This document shows positions 46,536-59,884 of a stretch of 64,000 bases of DNA, piece after piece. The stretch lies in assembly GCF_024323335.1 (NCBI RefSeq), contig NC_066580.1, forward strand, positions 257,214,977 to 257,278,976, in the 5' to 3' direction. Source of the DNA: Lathyrus oleraceus. Taxonomy: Eukaryota > Streptophyta > Magnoliopsida > Fabales > Fabaceae. Within the stretch, counting starts at the first letter, position 1. Each line of letters opens with the position of its first letter. The position numbers and the translations under genes are program-made. The notes below the pieces were generated by a model. That model was not told where the DNA came from and searched no databases. It saw only the letters and a list, made by a program, of their open reading frames with translations.

Positions 46536-46599
46536 TTTGGCCCAGTGGTAAGGGCCTAGGCTTGTAAGTTCAAGGTTCAGGGTTCAACCCCTGGCGCAC
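46536..46599 (+). other. tRNA-like pol III promoter sequence, SINE-type head
   Basis: An A box TGGCCCAGTGG (46538-46548) and a B box GGTTCAACCCC (46581-46591) are spaced as in tRNA. A T-arm CAGGG/CCCTG closes over the B box, but the acceptor ends do not pair. A T-rich stretch follows. This fits the 5' head of a tRNA-derived SINE better than a functional tRNA gene; no clear SINE tail or target duplication was found. Confidence 0.5.
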
Positions 46600-47820
46600 C
46601 CCTTTGTTCCATTTTTATCACTTTATTTTTTCTTTTATATGTTTTTTATTTCTTATTTTATTTATTTTATTTAATTAACTCCCTTTCCAATTTATTTTCC
46701 TTTTCTTAATTATTTCTTTTAATCAAACATTTCATTAAATACATGCCCCCAATATATTTTATTTATCCTTTTATTTACTTATCATTTTTATCTTGACCTT
46801 TTTATCCTTATGTTTGATTTTAGTTGATGATAATCTATTTGATCATTGGTAGCTAGTATTAGGGTTGATTCAGTCTTCAACACTTCAAACACGGTGATGC
46901 ATGATCAATGGATCATTCTTGGCACTTTAAGGTTATCGCATCTCTAAGAAACACGCACACAAAATAGAGTCGCCATCATTGTTATTTATCCCAAGAGAGG
47001 GAAAGGAAACACTGAGTGAACCTACAAATGCATGAATCTAATGGTCTTGTGACCAAGAGATGGGTAAGGGAGTTGATTATGCAAGGGGAAGGTATTAGCA
47101 CCCCTCACGTCTGTAGTATTCTACAGGATCCACTCTTATTGTTTTAATCAAAGGGTGTGTCAAGTCTAAAGCTAGGTTGCGAAGGGAATTCATGAGAATA
47201 AATTATAAACAGAGAACAAGAAAAGATTTTTATTGCACTCGCTTAGGCTTTGCAACCCAATGCCTGCGTATCCGAAAAGAATCAGAGCATCGTAGTTCTT
47301 CTAAACAATTTTACTTTATTGGTAATTTTTATGGGTAACAACCCTTATTGAAAATTTTCATAAGAAAAGCCTTCTGGCAAAAGAAGTTTTGATTAGTTGA
47401 GTGTTTTTGTTGAAAGAATACATCAGATGGCCCCTCAGAAGGTTGGGGTACATGTGTACGTCTCTCTTAATTATGAAAGAGTTCTAATAGTGTTAGAGTG
47501 TTTTTTTTTTGAAGTTTTTATTAACAAAAGGTTTTAGTTTTAGAATGGATGCAAAAGATAAAAAGACTAACAAAAAGGGAATCTCAATCCTACTTGTTGT
47601 CATGCAATGTGGACCTAAAGTTAGGATCAAGGGAACTTCTACCTAATGTTTTCATGTATAGATATCAATCCTAAGGTCTACTTAGTTTAATATTGACCAA
47701 GAAAGAACTAAAGAATCCTATGGGGAGCATGCAATCTCATAAGGAAAGGAGAAAGAAGAAGAGGAAAGAAAGCAAGCAATCAAACACTTAAACAAGGTAA
47801 TGAAAGCAAGCAAACATCAT

Positions 47821-48272
47821 ATGAGAAGTAACCACTTACTCAACAATTAGGCACCTAAACAAGGTACCTAAATCATACCTACTTAACCAAGCAAGTATTA
47901 AAGAAGAAAGAACATGCAATTAGGTAAACACCTATGCAAGTAACAAACCATGACCACATATAACACAAAGATAACTTAAACAAGTAGCATTCATGTCATC
48001 AAGTAAAAATAAGAGAGGAGATGGCAATTAAACAATCATACATCGAATGGGAAGTAAACACTTATTCACACATAGGCACTTAAACCAGACACCTAAAGCA
48101 TATATACTTAAACAAGCAAGCATAAAAGATGAAAGAACATGCCATTAGGTGAACACCTAAGCAAGCAACAAGGTATAAGTAAGGATGATAATTAAACAAT
48201 CACACATCAAACCATAGAAGTAAAGAGTCAAGGCATACAAGAGAGAAACATCTTCTAACCTAAGAACTATCC
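47821..48272. repeat. Diverged tandem duplication, period about 226 bp
   Basis: The block starting ATGAGAAGTAACCACTTA (47821) recurs as ATGGGAAGTAAACACTTA (48047), including GAAAGAACATGC and ATTAGGT-AACACCTA. Confidence 0.65.
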
Positions 48273-51248
48273 TAATTGAACAAGTAAGGAAGCAAAGCAC
48301 GCAAACAAAGGTTAACCATCCAAATTAAAATGTTATGAGAACACAATAAAACAACTTGAAGCTACTGGTCCTAACATGTTATCAACCTATTCCTAGCTTA
48401 AACAAGGCAACATAGGTCAAGAAGAAGAGAAAATCACCTAATTAGGCAAGTAGAAGAGCAAATAAGCAATTAGAAGTCACAACTTCAAATAATTCCAAAG
48501 CAAGAAAGAAAATAAAATACAAGAGTTAAACACCTAAGTATAAAAATGCTTTAAGATATTTCAACTTGTCACAAACATTTCGTGTTACACATCAAAACTT
48601 AACTAGTCATGGTAATGGGAGACAAGGCCCAAGCAAATTGCAAACAAAACTCAAGCAAGGAGCATGTCATAAACAATTCATGGGGAAGAAACCCATCATC
48701 AAAGTAAACATTTAGACATGTCAAACAAAACCCTAAGGATCATGCACAAGAGGTTTTGGCACCATAAGGCCCAAAAGAAAGTAAGCACTTAAGCAAGCTA
48801 GCATATAAGGCTATAAGTGTTGAGTGCTTAACTTAGCATGGAATAAGAAGGTGAATTGAAGTGAAAAAGATGAGAAAAAATAGAAGTAAGAAAATAAGGC
48901 ACAATAAACTCATCATCATCAATCAATCATTCTTGGGAAAAAGATATCACAAATTTTCACAAATGTAGAGTCACAAACAAATCTAATTGGAAACTAGTCC
49001 TCTAATCTAGGTGCTAATAAGAAAATATCAAAGAGAAGGGACATGGTGAACAAAAGATACAAATATGAACAAGAATTCAACTTAAACATGTCTATATGGC
49101 ATACAAAGATTCAAACAAGAATTGATTTCAAGAGCATAAGAATCAAAGTAAACAATCATTCATTCAAGTCAACAAGAGAAGTCAAATATTCCTAACTAGG
49201 AAGGATGGGCACATGGCATATAATTAGGCAATTAAAAAATATAGGTCATTAGATTAGACATGAAATATTCACACATTAAAGACCTATAATCATCATAAAG
49301 GTATCATACCTAACCATACTCAAAGATGGGAACAAAATATGAACATAGTGAATCCTAAACATGCCTCTAAATGGAACATAGCATCATGTTAAACAAAAAT
49401 GATAATGGAACATGGAAATGAGGTATCAAAAACCTACAAGTCATAAGAAAATGGCATGTTACATCGATCATATAATTCACCCAAGCATTAAGAAGCAATA
49501 GCATAAGATATGCTCAAGGAAATACCACTAGATGGGCAAACAAACATTAGGAGTGACACTCAATTGTAAACACAATCAAAAGGAGATGTAAATAACTATA
49601 AAATATATTAAAGAGTCTCTACCTCATGGTATTCCAATCAAGAATAAGAGGTAAAAACAAACCCTAAATGGCTACCCAAATGCATTCTCTAAACAAACAA
49701 ACAATGCAAGCAAAAGTTAATCAATTAAGCATGTCTTGTACAACACAAGAGAAATATTTAGGAGGATTCAAATATGGGTGAAAAACTATCAAAGCATAAT
49801 GAAGTCATCCACTTACAAGTGTCAAAGAATGTGCCTAAGAGAGTGGTCAAGAAACAACTCAAACAATCAAGAGTTATCCACAAGTACCTTAACAAGTAAG
49901 CATGCCATCGAGGCGAATTTAAACACAATAGACATGCATAAATTTAATAAAAAAGGACCTAAAATACACACTAAAACCCTAATCATACATGTGCCTAAAA
50001 ATACCCAAAAAATTGGCTCAAGAACAAGTTCCAAATGGTATCAAACATCAAGCACCACAAACCACTATTGATCATACAAGTTAGGCATAACAAATAAATT
50101 CAAACATGAACCAAAATAAATTATCAAGTCACCAAATTAACACTAAAAGGTCCTATATACCTGTGCATAAGTGTGCACAAACATTGGGATCAAAACTCAA
50201 AGGAAAACATCAAACATCAAACCCTAATTCACAAACTAGATCAAATAAAACACATTTCATGGTGAAATTAAAATAAAATACCAATAAAATTGGAAATTAA
50301 AATAAAAATTATAGGAAATTAAATAAAATCCTAAAATATATTCATGAATTTTTGGGGAATTTTTAGAGTATTGGAAGTATTAAAAGAAAATCATAAAAGA
50401 AAATAAAACAAAAAGAAATAAAATCGAATCAAGTGGCACAAGGGGGTGCATCAGCAAAATAAACATGAACTTGAGAATAGTTAAAACACATAAATGGGCC
50501 CAAAAGTTGGGGGTGGGAAAAGCATGCGTGTTAGGCCCAGGATCCACTTCCAATTAATATCCAATTTAATTAAAGTATCACTTATTTAAATATTTAAAAG
50601 TAACAAAAAATTATGTGAACATGGCATCAACCGGTCACGCCTCACTTAAGTCACAAAAGGACAAAAAACATGCCCAACCAATCAGACAAAGACACACCAT
50701 CGTCTTCAACCCCATATTAACTCATGCATCGACCTAACTCCATGCATTTCTACACAACAACTTCAAGCTTACTTAACTCTATCAACAATCCATGAAATCA
50801 AATAAAATAAAAAGCAAAAACATAGATCTCATAGAGTAGAACACAACCATGCCAAAAAAATCTCAAAATGATGGATTAAACATGGAGAAAATCAGCACGA
50901 AAGTCAAGCAATTACAACTGTTTTCAAATTTTCAGCAACTTCATTCATCAAGTATTCAAGAAAGCAAGCAACATATATGACATACTCATGACATTTTCAG
51001 ATCTATAATGAAGGAGATGAAGAGAAGAGAGGCTTACCTAGTGAAGAAGGTCCACTGCCTCTTGTGCTTGCTTAAAGCTTCAAAAATCCCACCAAAAATG
51101 TTCTACGATCTTCAAATAATAAGAATGAATAAAGAGAAACGAGGAGAATAGAGCTTCGAATGAGAAAGTTGCTTGAATGCTTGAAATGATCAGATCTCGT
51201 TTCTCTCTCTTCAAGGGCGTGTCCCCATGAAATGAGGGCAAGAGAGTG

Positions 51249-51255
51249 TTATATA
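51249..51255 (-). promoter_or_regulatory. Putative TATA box of the minus-strand LTR
   Basis: Minus strand TATATAA preceding ACACTCTCTTGCCC, a typical LTR promoter setting. Confidence 0.5.
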
Positions 51256-51703
51256 GAGTGTGTAGAGTGAGGTGAAATTTTAACCAAGGTTAAAAATCTG
51301 TTAAGGGGAAAGTTTGAAAAATTGAGTGAAAACAAGAGTGAGGTAAGTTGGTGCATTTCATGTTGATTCAAGGGGTGTTTTTGGTGTGTTTTGGACAAGG
51401 AAAGTGGAGTGGAGAAAGCATGAACAAGCTGGCACGTGAGAGAGAGTGGAGTCAGCAAGTTTGTACACTTTTTCTATATTCTTCTTTTGGCCAAATGCAT
51501 GGTACATGGGCATGCATGAAATGCTTCTTGTTTGGGCTTTTTAGGGAAAGAAAGGAACAATGCGTGTGATGGTGATGGTGAGCTTGTTTGTACTTTTGAA
51601 GCAAACTATGTAGAAGAGGTCGATGCATGGCCACGATAGGTCGAGGCATGCCCATGCAGTCATCTGTGCATGACTATATCTTGATGCATGTTCACCCAAA
51701 CTT

Positions 51704-52143
51704 TACAAACTTGGTATCAATAAAAAGGGGAAAGATCAAAGAACATCTTTCATGTTGAACATATTTTGAATGAAGCCTCTAACACACCTTAGAACTTCCA
51801 TGAACTTGCTTGCAAATTTCTGACTTGAAAGACTTAGAAAAAATTCTCTGTGTTAAGCATTTGATGAACTTGAAACATCCACCATCAAATGTTCATAACT
51901 TGAACCATGATGCTCCAAATGCTACAAACTTGGTATCAATAAAAAGAGGAAAGATCAAAGAACATATTTCATGTTAAAGATATTTTAAAATGAAGCCTCT
52001 AACACACCTTAAAACTGTCCTGAACTTGCTTGCAAATTTCTGACTTGAAACACTTAGGAAAAAATTCTAAGTGTTGAGCATTTGATGAACTTGAAACATC
52101 CGCCTTCAAATGTTCATAACTTGAACCATGATGCTCCAAATGC
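51704..52143. repeat. Tandem duplication, period about 220 bp
   Basis: 51704-51922 and 51923-52143 are close direct copies, each with ACTTGGTATCAATAAAAAG and ending ATGATGCTCCAAATG. Confidence 0.85.
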
Positions 52144-52794
52144 AACAAACTTAACATCTCCTTAAATCTTAAAGAAAGGAGAACAACTTTCATTTTAAGG
52201 ACAAATTAATTTGAAACATTGAACATATGTAGAATTGGCCACGAAAACAGTTGATCATGCATACAAAACCTGCAAAAAATAGTAAGTTCTCATAAACTCC
52301 TAATTCACAAATTAGGCAATTTTGACAAATCTCTTGATTTCCTTGATTCTTGTGATTCCACTTGGAAAAATCTCAACCATTGGCCATATTTGACTCATGA
52401 GACACAAGTTTGACCCTAAAAAGTTAAGGGTTGACTTTTTGGTTGCATGGTTGACTTCTGTTCTACACAATCAAGTCATCCTCTCTTTTGATCAATTGAG
52501 CCTCTTCTAATTAAATCCAATGTTCAATACTTCACACATGAACGCTTTGGGACACAAATAGGACCATGGAAACAAGTTTTGCTCAAAAAGTCAGTCACAA
52601 ACTTAACTTGACCAAAACCCTAGTTGATAGCCAAAAGATAGGAGGATGATGCTCATCTTTAAATCCCTTGCCAATCTCAATCATTTGAGGATACAATGAA
52701 CATGTTTAAACCTCTTGAGACATATAGAACCCTTAAGGCTTGAGTGAACCATGATATTGAGGACATATCCTCACCATTGACTTGAATACCAGTC

Positions 52795-55700
52795 TGTAAG
52801 ACCCCAATTTTGACCCTAAGATCCCTCATGCTATCACATCATGTGCATTAGCTTTGGGATCACACCTTGGCATCCTCCTTACCCCTTATTCATTGGGTTT
52901 GCATTGGGAGAGATCACCAAGCACATTTTATTGTATCATACCTTGTTTTTTATTATTTACTAACCAAAATACCAAAAATATGTCTATGTATAGCTTTACT
53001 TCTAAGGTTTAAGACCCTCAGTAGAAGGATATTAATCAAGAGATGGTTCAAAATGGTTCTATACATTTTGATCAAGAAATCATCAAGAGTTTAAAGCTTG
53101 TTTGCCTTTGAAGCCCTAATTCATCTAGGTATCTTGTGTGAATTCCTCAGCAAGTTTCTTCATCATTTGATCAAATATATTAAGGGATACTTCAGTATAC
53201 ATCAGATTATGAATATATGATTCTCCATGAGCTATAAATATCAATAGAACTTCAAGTTTGCAAGTTGGTTCGAAGGGGTTTACCAGAGAAAGTCAACTGG
53301 TCAAAATTGGGGTTCCCTAGACCCTATCTCCTACAATATTTGTCATATGAAAATGATTCCAAGAGAAAAGTTACTTTTTATGACATCCCAAACAACTTTC
53401 AAGTTGACATTAAGAGCTAGTTTGGCTTGGAAAGTCATTTTTTATGGTGAAAGATTATAGGTCATTTTGTTTGTGCCCTAGTTAGGAGGTCAACTTCCAA
53501 GGACCATAAATTGATCAATTTTTATGAGATGAAGGCCATCCAAGTTTAATGATCAATTTCAAGATGTCTTCTCCGACTTTGATTCTTTGAGAAACTTCAA
53601 ATTCAACTTGCAAAGGCATGTTCCAAGAGGAAACATTATAAGTCATTTTGGGCCATCATCATTAAAGAAGCAATTTTCCTCAACTTCTAAAATTAATAAC
53701 TCCTTCATGACAAATTCAATTGAGTTCAAATTTGTGACCAAATTGAATAGGAATGAAAGAGATACAACTTTGATGAAGGAATTTTTTCCATTTGAAGCTC
53801 ATAGAAAATGTTATTCAAGGTGGAAGAAGTGGATTTTTGACTTGGTACTTAGAAAAATTTCAATTATGTTTGATTTCTCAAACTTCCACCTTAAAATTCA
53901 CCATGATCTAAGATTTAAATGGAAAAATGTTCAACATGAAAGTTTTTTCCCTTGATGTAACCTTTCCAAAAAGTCAAGATCACCTTATTTGGACACGATT
54001 TGAATGACTTGCACATGGTTACTCTTCATGGTTCCATTTGGATGAATCACATGATCATTTCTAAATTACAAATGCATGGCCTCGTGTTAGACTTCCAGTA
54101 TCATTCATGATCATTTGTGGTTCTTTTCCAATCATCTCATGGGCCTATCACACGCCCACTCAAACATGCATTAACCTTTCCAATTTTGGCCAATTTTTGA
54201 AGTGTGTGAAAAGCAATGCAAGAACTCTATAAATACATGGCCTTAGTGATCAGAATGAGGATCCTTTGACCTAAGCTTTGACCTGCTTCTTCCCCAAACC
54301 CCATTGAAAGGATAACCTTGAGGATTTCACTTGAAATCGAGCTTCAATTCCATTTTTGTTTTGGGATTGAAACTCCAAGGATCCAAGCCTTTTAATCATC
54401 TCTTTCATCTCCTGCAAGCAAGTAGAAGCAAGCCCAAGCCAATTAAGATCTAAATCGAGCTTCATCACTGGAAACAGAAGGTGAATTTTGTGAAACTTTC
54501 TCTCTTCGTTTATCTCTCAATTCTCCATCATTTCAAGTAATTTTTGGTTTGCTTGAAGTCCTACCCATGTAGGCAACAAGATTGAGTTGCTTTTAGGTCA
54601 AATCGAAGCAACTCAGATCAGAACCTCAATTTTTAAATCCATGTATCTTTCAATATACTTGGAATTGGAAGAAATGGAGGTCATATTCGTGCTCCTAAGC
54701 ATTTTCCTTCAAAAACATGTCATCACTTTTCATTTTCCATTTGGTTGAGGGTGGACCAGTCCGGTGAGGTCCATCGAAGAAGATGACCTGAGTTAAGGCT
54801 CCCGTGGTGCGTTGACATAGTCCAACCCATCTGATCTAGTTCCCACGTTCTAATCTTAAACGTCCATTTTAAATAGCACGCGTGTGATGCATTGACCAGG
54901 GTCCATTGTGTTCCACATGCCTGTGGCCATCAGATCTGCCACCTCAATTAATGAGGGAGATCTGATGGCCCCTGATTTTCCATATTTTCTGATTTTCCAT
55001 TTAATTGTTTTATTTTGTTTAATTCATAATAAATCCATTTTTAATCCAAAAAATATGGGACTTTCACCAAAAATCTTTAAATATTTTTATATTCCATATT
55101 CTAAATTAAAATTATTTTTTGGATTAATTTTGATATTTTTCATGAATTAAGTGTTTTTGTGTATATTTTTAATTGTTTAAAAATACTTCTGACTTTCTAA
55201 AAATTGTGAAATTTTTTGTCTAAGGTCCTTTGACCTTGTTTGACCTAGGATAAATCTTTTGGCCATTTATTTGGTGTTTTGAAGGGATTTTAGGTTTTGA
55301 CCAAATTAAAAGGTATTTAAATTCATTTTTAATGTGATTTTTAATTGATTAAATGTTTAAAAATATTGTTGAGCCATTTTTATGGTCTCGTGATGTTTGA
55401 CTTTCTGTTTGGGCCTTGGTCATGGTTGATATGACATTTGTGGGATCAAAACCATTGGATTTAGGGGATTGATGAAATGTACATTTCATTCTCAAAATGA
55501 ATGAATGGTTTTGATTTGATGAAATTCCTCTCATGATCAATTTGTGTTTCTATCTTCCCCTCCATTTTCATCTTCATCCCTATTCTTTCCCATTCCCTCA
55601 TTTGACCAATAAAATCTCTAATCTCTAAAGGCTAATTGATTCATCAATGACCTTGTGTCAGATTAATCAATACAAGTATGATTGAGACAGGTCCTTCCCA

Positions 55701-57494
55701 TTTTCTTTTAGTGTGTGGTATGTTTTAGGAGTTTGGTTCTTTGTGCCAAATCTCTAACATGCATTAACACCTATATTTTTATTGCCCGACCTCAGATAGT
55801 TGTGACTTCTACATAAGTCCAATTACGATTGCTTAACATAGAGCTAAATTTAACCCTCAAAGCATATCATTCTATTAAGTGAGATTGTAAGTCTCCCATT
55901 CTTCATGGTGTTGTATGGAGACTTGACCTTTTTTCCTTTCATGGGAGCTAGTGGCATACTTATTGAATTATCCAAGTTAGAGCCCTTCTCATAGAAGATG
56001 TCTTGGTTTAAAGATTCATACTTGTGAATGAATGGTTGAGTGTTCTCCAAAGAATGACTTAATCCGTTAAAATTCACCACTAGCATTTGACTAATCATTG
56101 ACAAACTCTTGTTAATATTGCTTTACTTTCAAGTCATTTACTATATTGCAATTTTAATTTCAGTCATCTATCATCCATTGTCATTTACATTTCATATAAC
56201 TTGTTTATGTTTCAATCCATTTTCATTTTGCTCATTTGAGCCATATCTTGTAATTGTATATATTGTTTCCTTGCTTTTGGTTTTGTTTGTGGTCTTAAGA
56301 CCTTAAAACATTTAATAACAAGAAAAACCCTAAAAAACATTTGGTGGACTGTTGAACTTGATCTGAACTTTCGGACTTAGGATTAGGCAACATTCCCTAT
56401 GCTAAAGGAGTTGGACAATGCCAACATTCTGAGACTGAGTTATCTTGAATTGTGCCTTCATTTGATGTAAGACCTTTGAGTGCTTTTGATTCATCTGTTA
56501 CTCTGTCTTTGTGCTTAACTGCTTATTTTGTTGTTTATCTATGATTGATGCTTTATTCTGAGTTGATCCAAGAACATTTCATCTGATGCATTGGAAGACA
56601 ATGAAGACTGTTAACCATTAGAGTGCTTGCTTGGATGTGGCTATCTTCATTTGATGCCTTGATCTTCATGATGTCTGGATATTGCTTATTGCTTGATTAA
56701 AGTCCAAAGGAAAATGGGTTTCTATATGACATTCTTGTCTGTTGGATTGCATCCCATTGGTTAGATCTTTTTAACTCTTAACTTTTAATTTGTGCTTAGG
56801 ATAGCCTCTTCATCTCCTCCCACTTCTTAAATTTCAAACTCTCTCCCTCTTTCTAAAACCTTTCTTTACTTGTGATTTCAAACTTAGACATTGTTTAATG
56901 ATTAGAAACTTTGGCCTTATGCCATTGAATTTTCAAACTTTTTCTTAAATCAAACTTGTAAATAAACTTAACCATATTGACTCAAATTTCAAAAGACAAA
57001 AAGAAGTAACAACTCCATTCAAAATTTTGGCCTCTTGTGCCCCTTTTACTTAAACTTTTATTAAAAGCAATTCATCAACTCATTTGAAATTTTTACCACG
57101 AACTACAGGGTTTTGGTCCCTCATTTTTATGTTGGTACGTAGGCATAAGACCGAAGGTCTTGTCAAACAAAAAAATATAATCAATGAACTCTTTTCTCAT
57201 TCCCACACTTTATTTCATCAAACATCTTCTATACCAAAAACACATGCACACATAAAAAAGGTCTCCCTGGGAGTACCTATGACACTTTAGGTGCTAACGC
57301 CTTCCCTCTGTGTAACCAACCCCCTTACCTGTAATCTCTGGCGTTTTATTAGTTTTGATTTGAAAACTTCTTATCCTTGGGTTTTGTTCTTACTTTTCGA
57401 TTTTCCTTTGGAAACATTAAAAGCGCGGTGGTGACTCTGGTTTTATTGGCGTCAAGTTCATCCATAGCTTGATGGTCAAGAATTTACCGCTACA
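52795..57494 (+). repeat. Ogre 5' LTR, 4.7 kb
   Basis: Starts TGTAAGACCCCAATTTTG, the known start of legume Ogre LTRs, and ends CCGCTACA at 57494, followed by the tRNA-Arg primer site. Promoter at 54228. A PBS-like TGGTGACTCTG lies inside at 57429-57439. The 122-codon frame at 53587 and others here are LTR sequence. The start abuts the minus-strand LTR at 52794. Confidence 0.9.
54228..54235 (+). promoter_or_regulatory. Putative TATA box of the Ogre LTR
   Basis: TATAAATA in the setting AACTCTATAAATACATGG, about 1.43 kb into the LTR. Confidence 0.65.
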
Positions 57495-57503
57495 AAAATT
57501 AAG

Positions 57504-57521
57504 TGGCGACTCTGCTGGGGA
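57504..57521 (+). promoter_or_regulatory. Primer-binding site, tRNA-Arg type (Ogre)
   Basis: TGGCGACTCTGCTGGGGA, nine bases after the LTR end. Identical to the minus-strand site at 3297-3314. Confidence 0.9.
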
Positions 57522-58387
57522 GTAGTCCTCAATGGGTTTAGCCAATTCTTTGTATGTGTATATATTTGTATATTTGATGTTTGTATATTTTCTTCGTGTG
57601 ATATAATATGTATGTTGTGCTTGGTGATCTCTGTGTGGTGAGATAAGTTCTAACCCGAACTTGATTGCAATTAAGATAGAAGGATGGTACAATCATGTTC
57701 CACTTGTGTGGACTAGTCCTTAAAAAGTTGGCTTGAGATCCATCTACTAAGTGGAGACCTCTTTAGAGTTACTGATGTCACACAAGTTATTTGTGGATAG
57801 ACATTACTCTCTCTGATTTGGGGTCCGAGAAACTGAGGACCGTAGAACATTTAACCCAACTTGGCCTATTTAGAACGAAGTACGGAGACTGTTCAGGTGT
57901 AGAGTTGATAACAGTTGTTACGTGATACTACACTCAGACGAGTTTCTCTTGAGAATATTATGGGTTGATGAGTTAGTCATCCTAACCTATAATATCTGAT
58001 AGATGGGATTAACACTCTAGGAACTTTTTTAGAACATGATTTGCATGTTTTTATCCTTAGTAGACTCCTTTGGGGTGGTTCTTAACCCAACTCCATGCTC
58101 GTGACTCACAACAAACCCTTTGATTCTCGGTTGATCCGATCAAATCTGATCAATATCAATGGAACTTGGGTGTTGATAAGGTGAAAACCATAATCCACCA
58201 AAATGGATGATTGATCTTGATGATGACTTGATCCATCCCTTGACCTTTGTTTGTGATAGCCTTGTGTGTGGTCCCTTGTTTGTGATTGTTGCATTCATGC
58301 ATTCATGCGCATCATAACATTTATCACAGAAAAATAAATTTCAAGGAACCTAAAGACTTATTTGCAAATATTTTCAGACCATAGATT
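57522..58387 (+). other. Ogre untranslated leader
   Basis: Matches the inverted leader at 2405-3296. No conserved open frame. Confidence 0.75.
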
Positions 58388-59884
58388 ATGGACGAAGGAA
58401 CACTAAGAAGTACAATTTTAGATGTCCTGATTTGAAAGAGCTAAGAAAGTTGTCATCCTTTGTATTAGATCCCTTGGACTTCAAGTAACGTCATGGGAAG
58501 TTCTTGTCTGTATTATCTGTTGTTGTGGTTGAAGGACTTCTGAGTGTTTTGGTTCAGTTCTATGATTCTCTCTACCGGTGCTTCACTTTTCCCGATTATT
58601 AGCTTGTGCCTACATTAGAGGAGTATTCCCATCTCTTAGGAATACCCATATCTAACAAGGTACCTTTTAGTGGATTGGAGGAGATTCCCAGATCTCATGT
58701 CATAGCTGAAGCTCTTCATTTGAAGAAATATGAGATTTATGCTCATTTGGTGAAGAAAGGAGGTATTATTCGGCTGACTTCTGAGTTCCTCATTGGTAAA
58801 GCAATTGTCTTTGCTCAAGTCGATAGTATGGATGCTTTTGAAGCCATCTTTGTATTGCTCATCTATGGTTTAGCTTTGTTCCCTAACATTGATGATTTTG
58901 TTGATGTTAACTCCATTAAAATCTTCTTGATTGTGAATCTTGTTCCTACTATGTTTGGTGACATGTATTTCTCTTTGCATTTAAGGAATTCTAAAGGTGG
59001 TGGGACTATCGTGTGCTACATTCCTCTTCTGTACAAGTGGTTTATTTCGCACTTGCCTTAGACGCCTGCTTTCTTAGAGAACAAACAATGCCTACGGTAG
59101 TCTTAAAGACCTATGTCTCTCACAAATGATGATATTGTTTGGTATGATTCTGCATTTGGTAGCTTTGACATTATTGATAGTTGTGGTGAGTTCTCTAATG
59201 TGCCTCTCATTGGTAAGGAGGAATCGACTACAACCCTGCTTTGGCTCGTCGTCAACTTGGGTTCCCCTTTAGAGATAATCCTAATAACACTCAATTAGAA
59301 GGTATATTTTATCAAAAGGGTAGAGATCCCCAACTTTTGAAGAAAATGATGATACATGCTTGGTATAATGTGCATAGGAAAGTAAGATCCGAGCATGGTC
59401 CACACAACTGTGTAGCTTTGGAAGCTTACACTATTTGGGTGAAGAAGAGAGCTTTGAATTTGAAGATGTCGTACGCTTGTGAAAGACCTATGTCTATGGT
59501 TGTGGTTGAGCCATCAGCTCTACCTAACCAAGATGTAGAGGAGTTGGAAGATGCACTTGCCAAGATGAAACAAGAAAGAGAGATATGTGGGAAGAGTGAT
59601 TCCATGCTTTGAGCCGAAAGCATGAAGACTTACAACTTGAGTCTAAGGACAAGGATGCACTTATTGAGATTCTTGAAGACCGTGCAATGAAGAGACCGAG
59701 AGAGCCAGAGGGTTTATCTTCCTCTAGCATGGCTCAGCGTTCCGGTGCTCGGAAGAAGATTGTTGATCAGCTAGTTCTTGAGAAGACTCAGATGAAGACC
59801 TTATTTGAGTTCGAGATTCGACGCATCCGAAGGAAGTATGCACCCATAGCCAGATCATTTAATGCAGTTGCTAGGGATCCTTAG
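58388..59884 (+). pseudogene. Ogre ORF1 protein, frameshifted
   Basis: The start ATG at 58388 aligns with the Met at 2404 of the minus copy, but a stop follows after 15 codons in that frame, so a frameshift lies nearby. Open pieces are 58606-59061 (TLEEYSHLLGIP, DAFEAIFVLLIYGLALFPN), 59241-59612 (RRQLGFPFRDNPNN, HGPHNCVALEAYTIWVKKRA) and 59609-59884, a charged, probably coiled-coil C-terminus (RKKIVDQLVLEKTQMKTLFE). They lie in at least two frames. The first piece matches the 193-codon ORF1 at 1825-2404. The protein is specific to Ogre-type elements and has no established function; DUF7745 similarity is my recognition. Confidence 0.8.

Larger units (their letters stand above)
45842..46933. 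other. Intergenic stretch without recognised gene
   Basis: Contains AATTTG repeats (45904-45925), an inverted 30-bp fragment of the array (45923-45952), a hairpin at 46124-46161 and a tRNA-like sequence at 46536-46599. The 60-codon frame at 46324-46506 resembles nothing I recognise. The remainder after 46610 is T-rich low-complexity sequence. Confidence 0.6.
46934..52794 (-). repeat. Tat/Ogre-like LTR, minus strand, 5' end cut
   Basis: The left end (plus TATCGCATCTC) mirrors the end GAGGTGCGACA of the LTR at 1-1824. Just inside lie GAGTCGCCATC (46968-46977) and, near 47088, AAGGTATTAGCACCCCTCAC, the shared Tat signature. About 5.9 kb of LTR follow up to 52794, where a plus-strand Ogre begins, so the LTR's own start is missing. 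A TATA motif lies at 51249-51255. Two tandem duplications are listed separately. Open frames at 49736, 51249 and 51452 are LTR sequence. Confidence 0.65.

Noticed and set aside
46536..46610. Functional tRNA gene
   Set aside because: A and B boxes and T arm are present but the acceptor strands ACACGTT and GCGCACC do not pair.
49736..50071. 111-codon plus-strand frame
   Set aside because: Within a minus-strand LTR; Asn/Thr/Lys-rich composition expected from A-rich DNA.
53587..53955. 122-codon plus-strand frame
   Set aside because: Sits in U3 of the Ogre LTR upstream of the TATA; no recognised domain and lacks support in the inverted copy, which does not cover this part.
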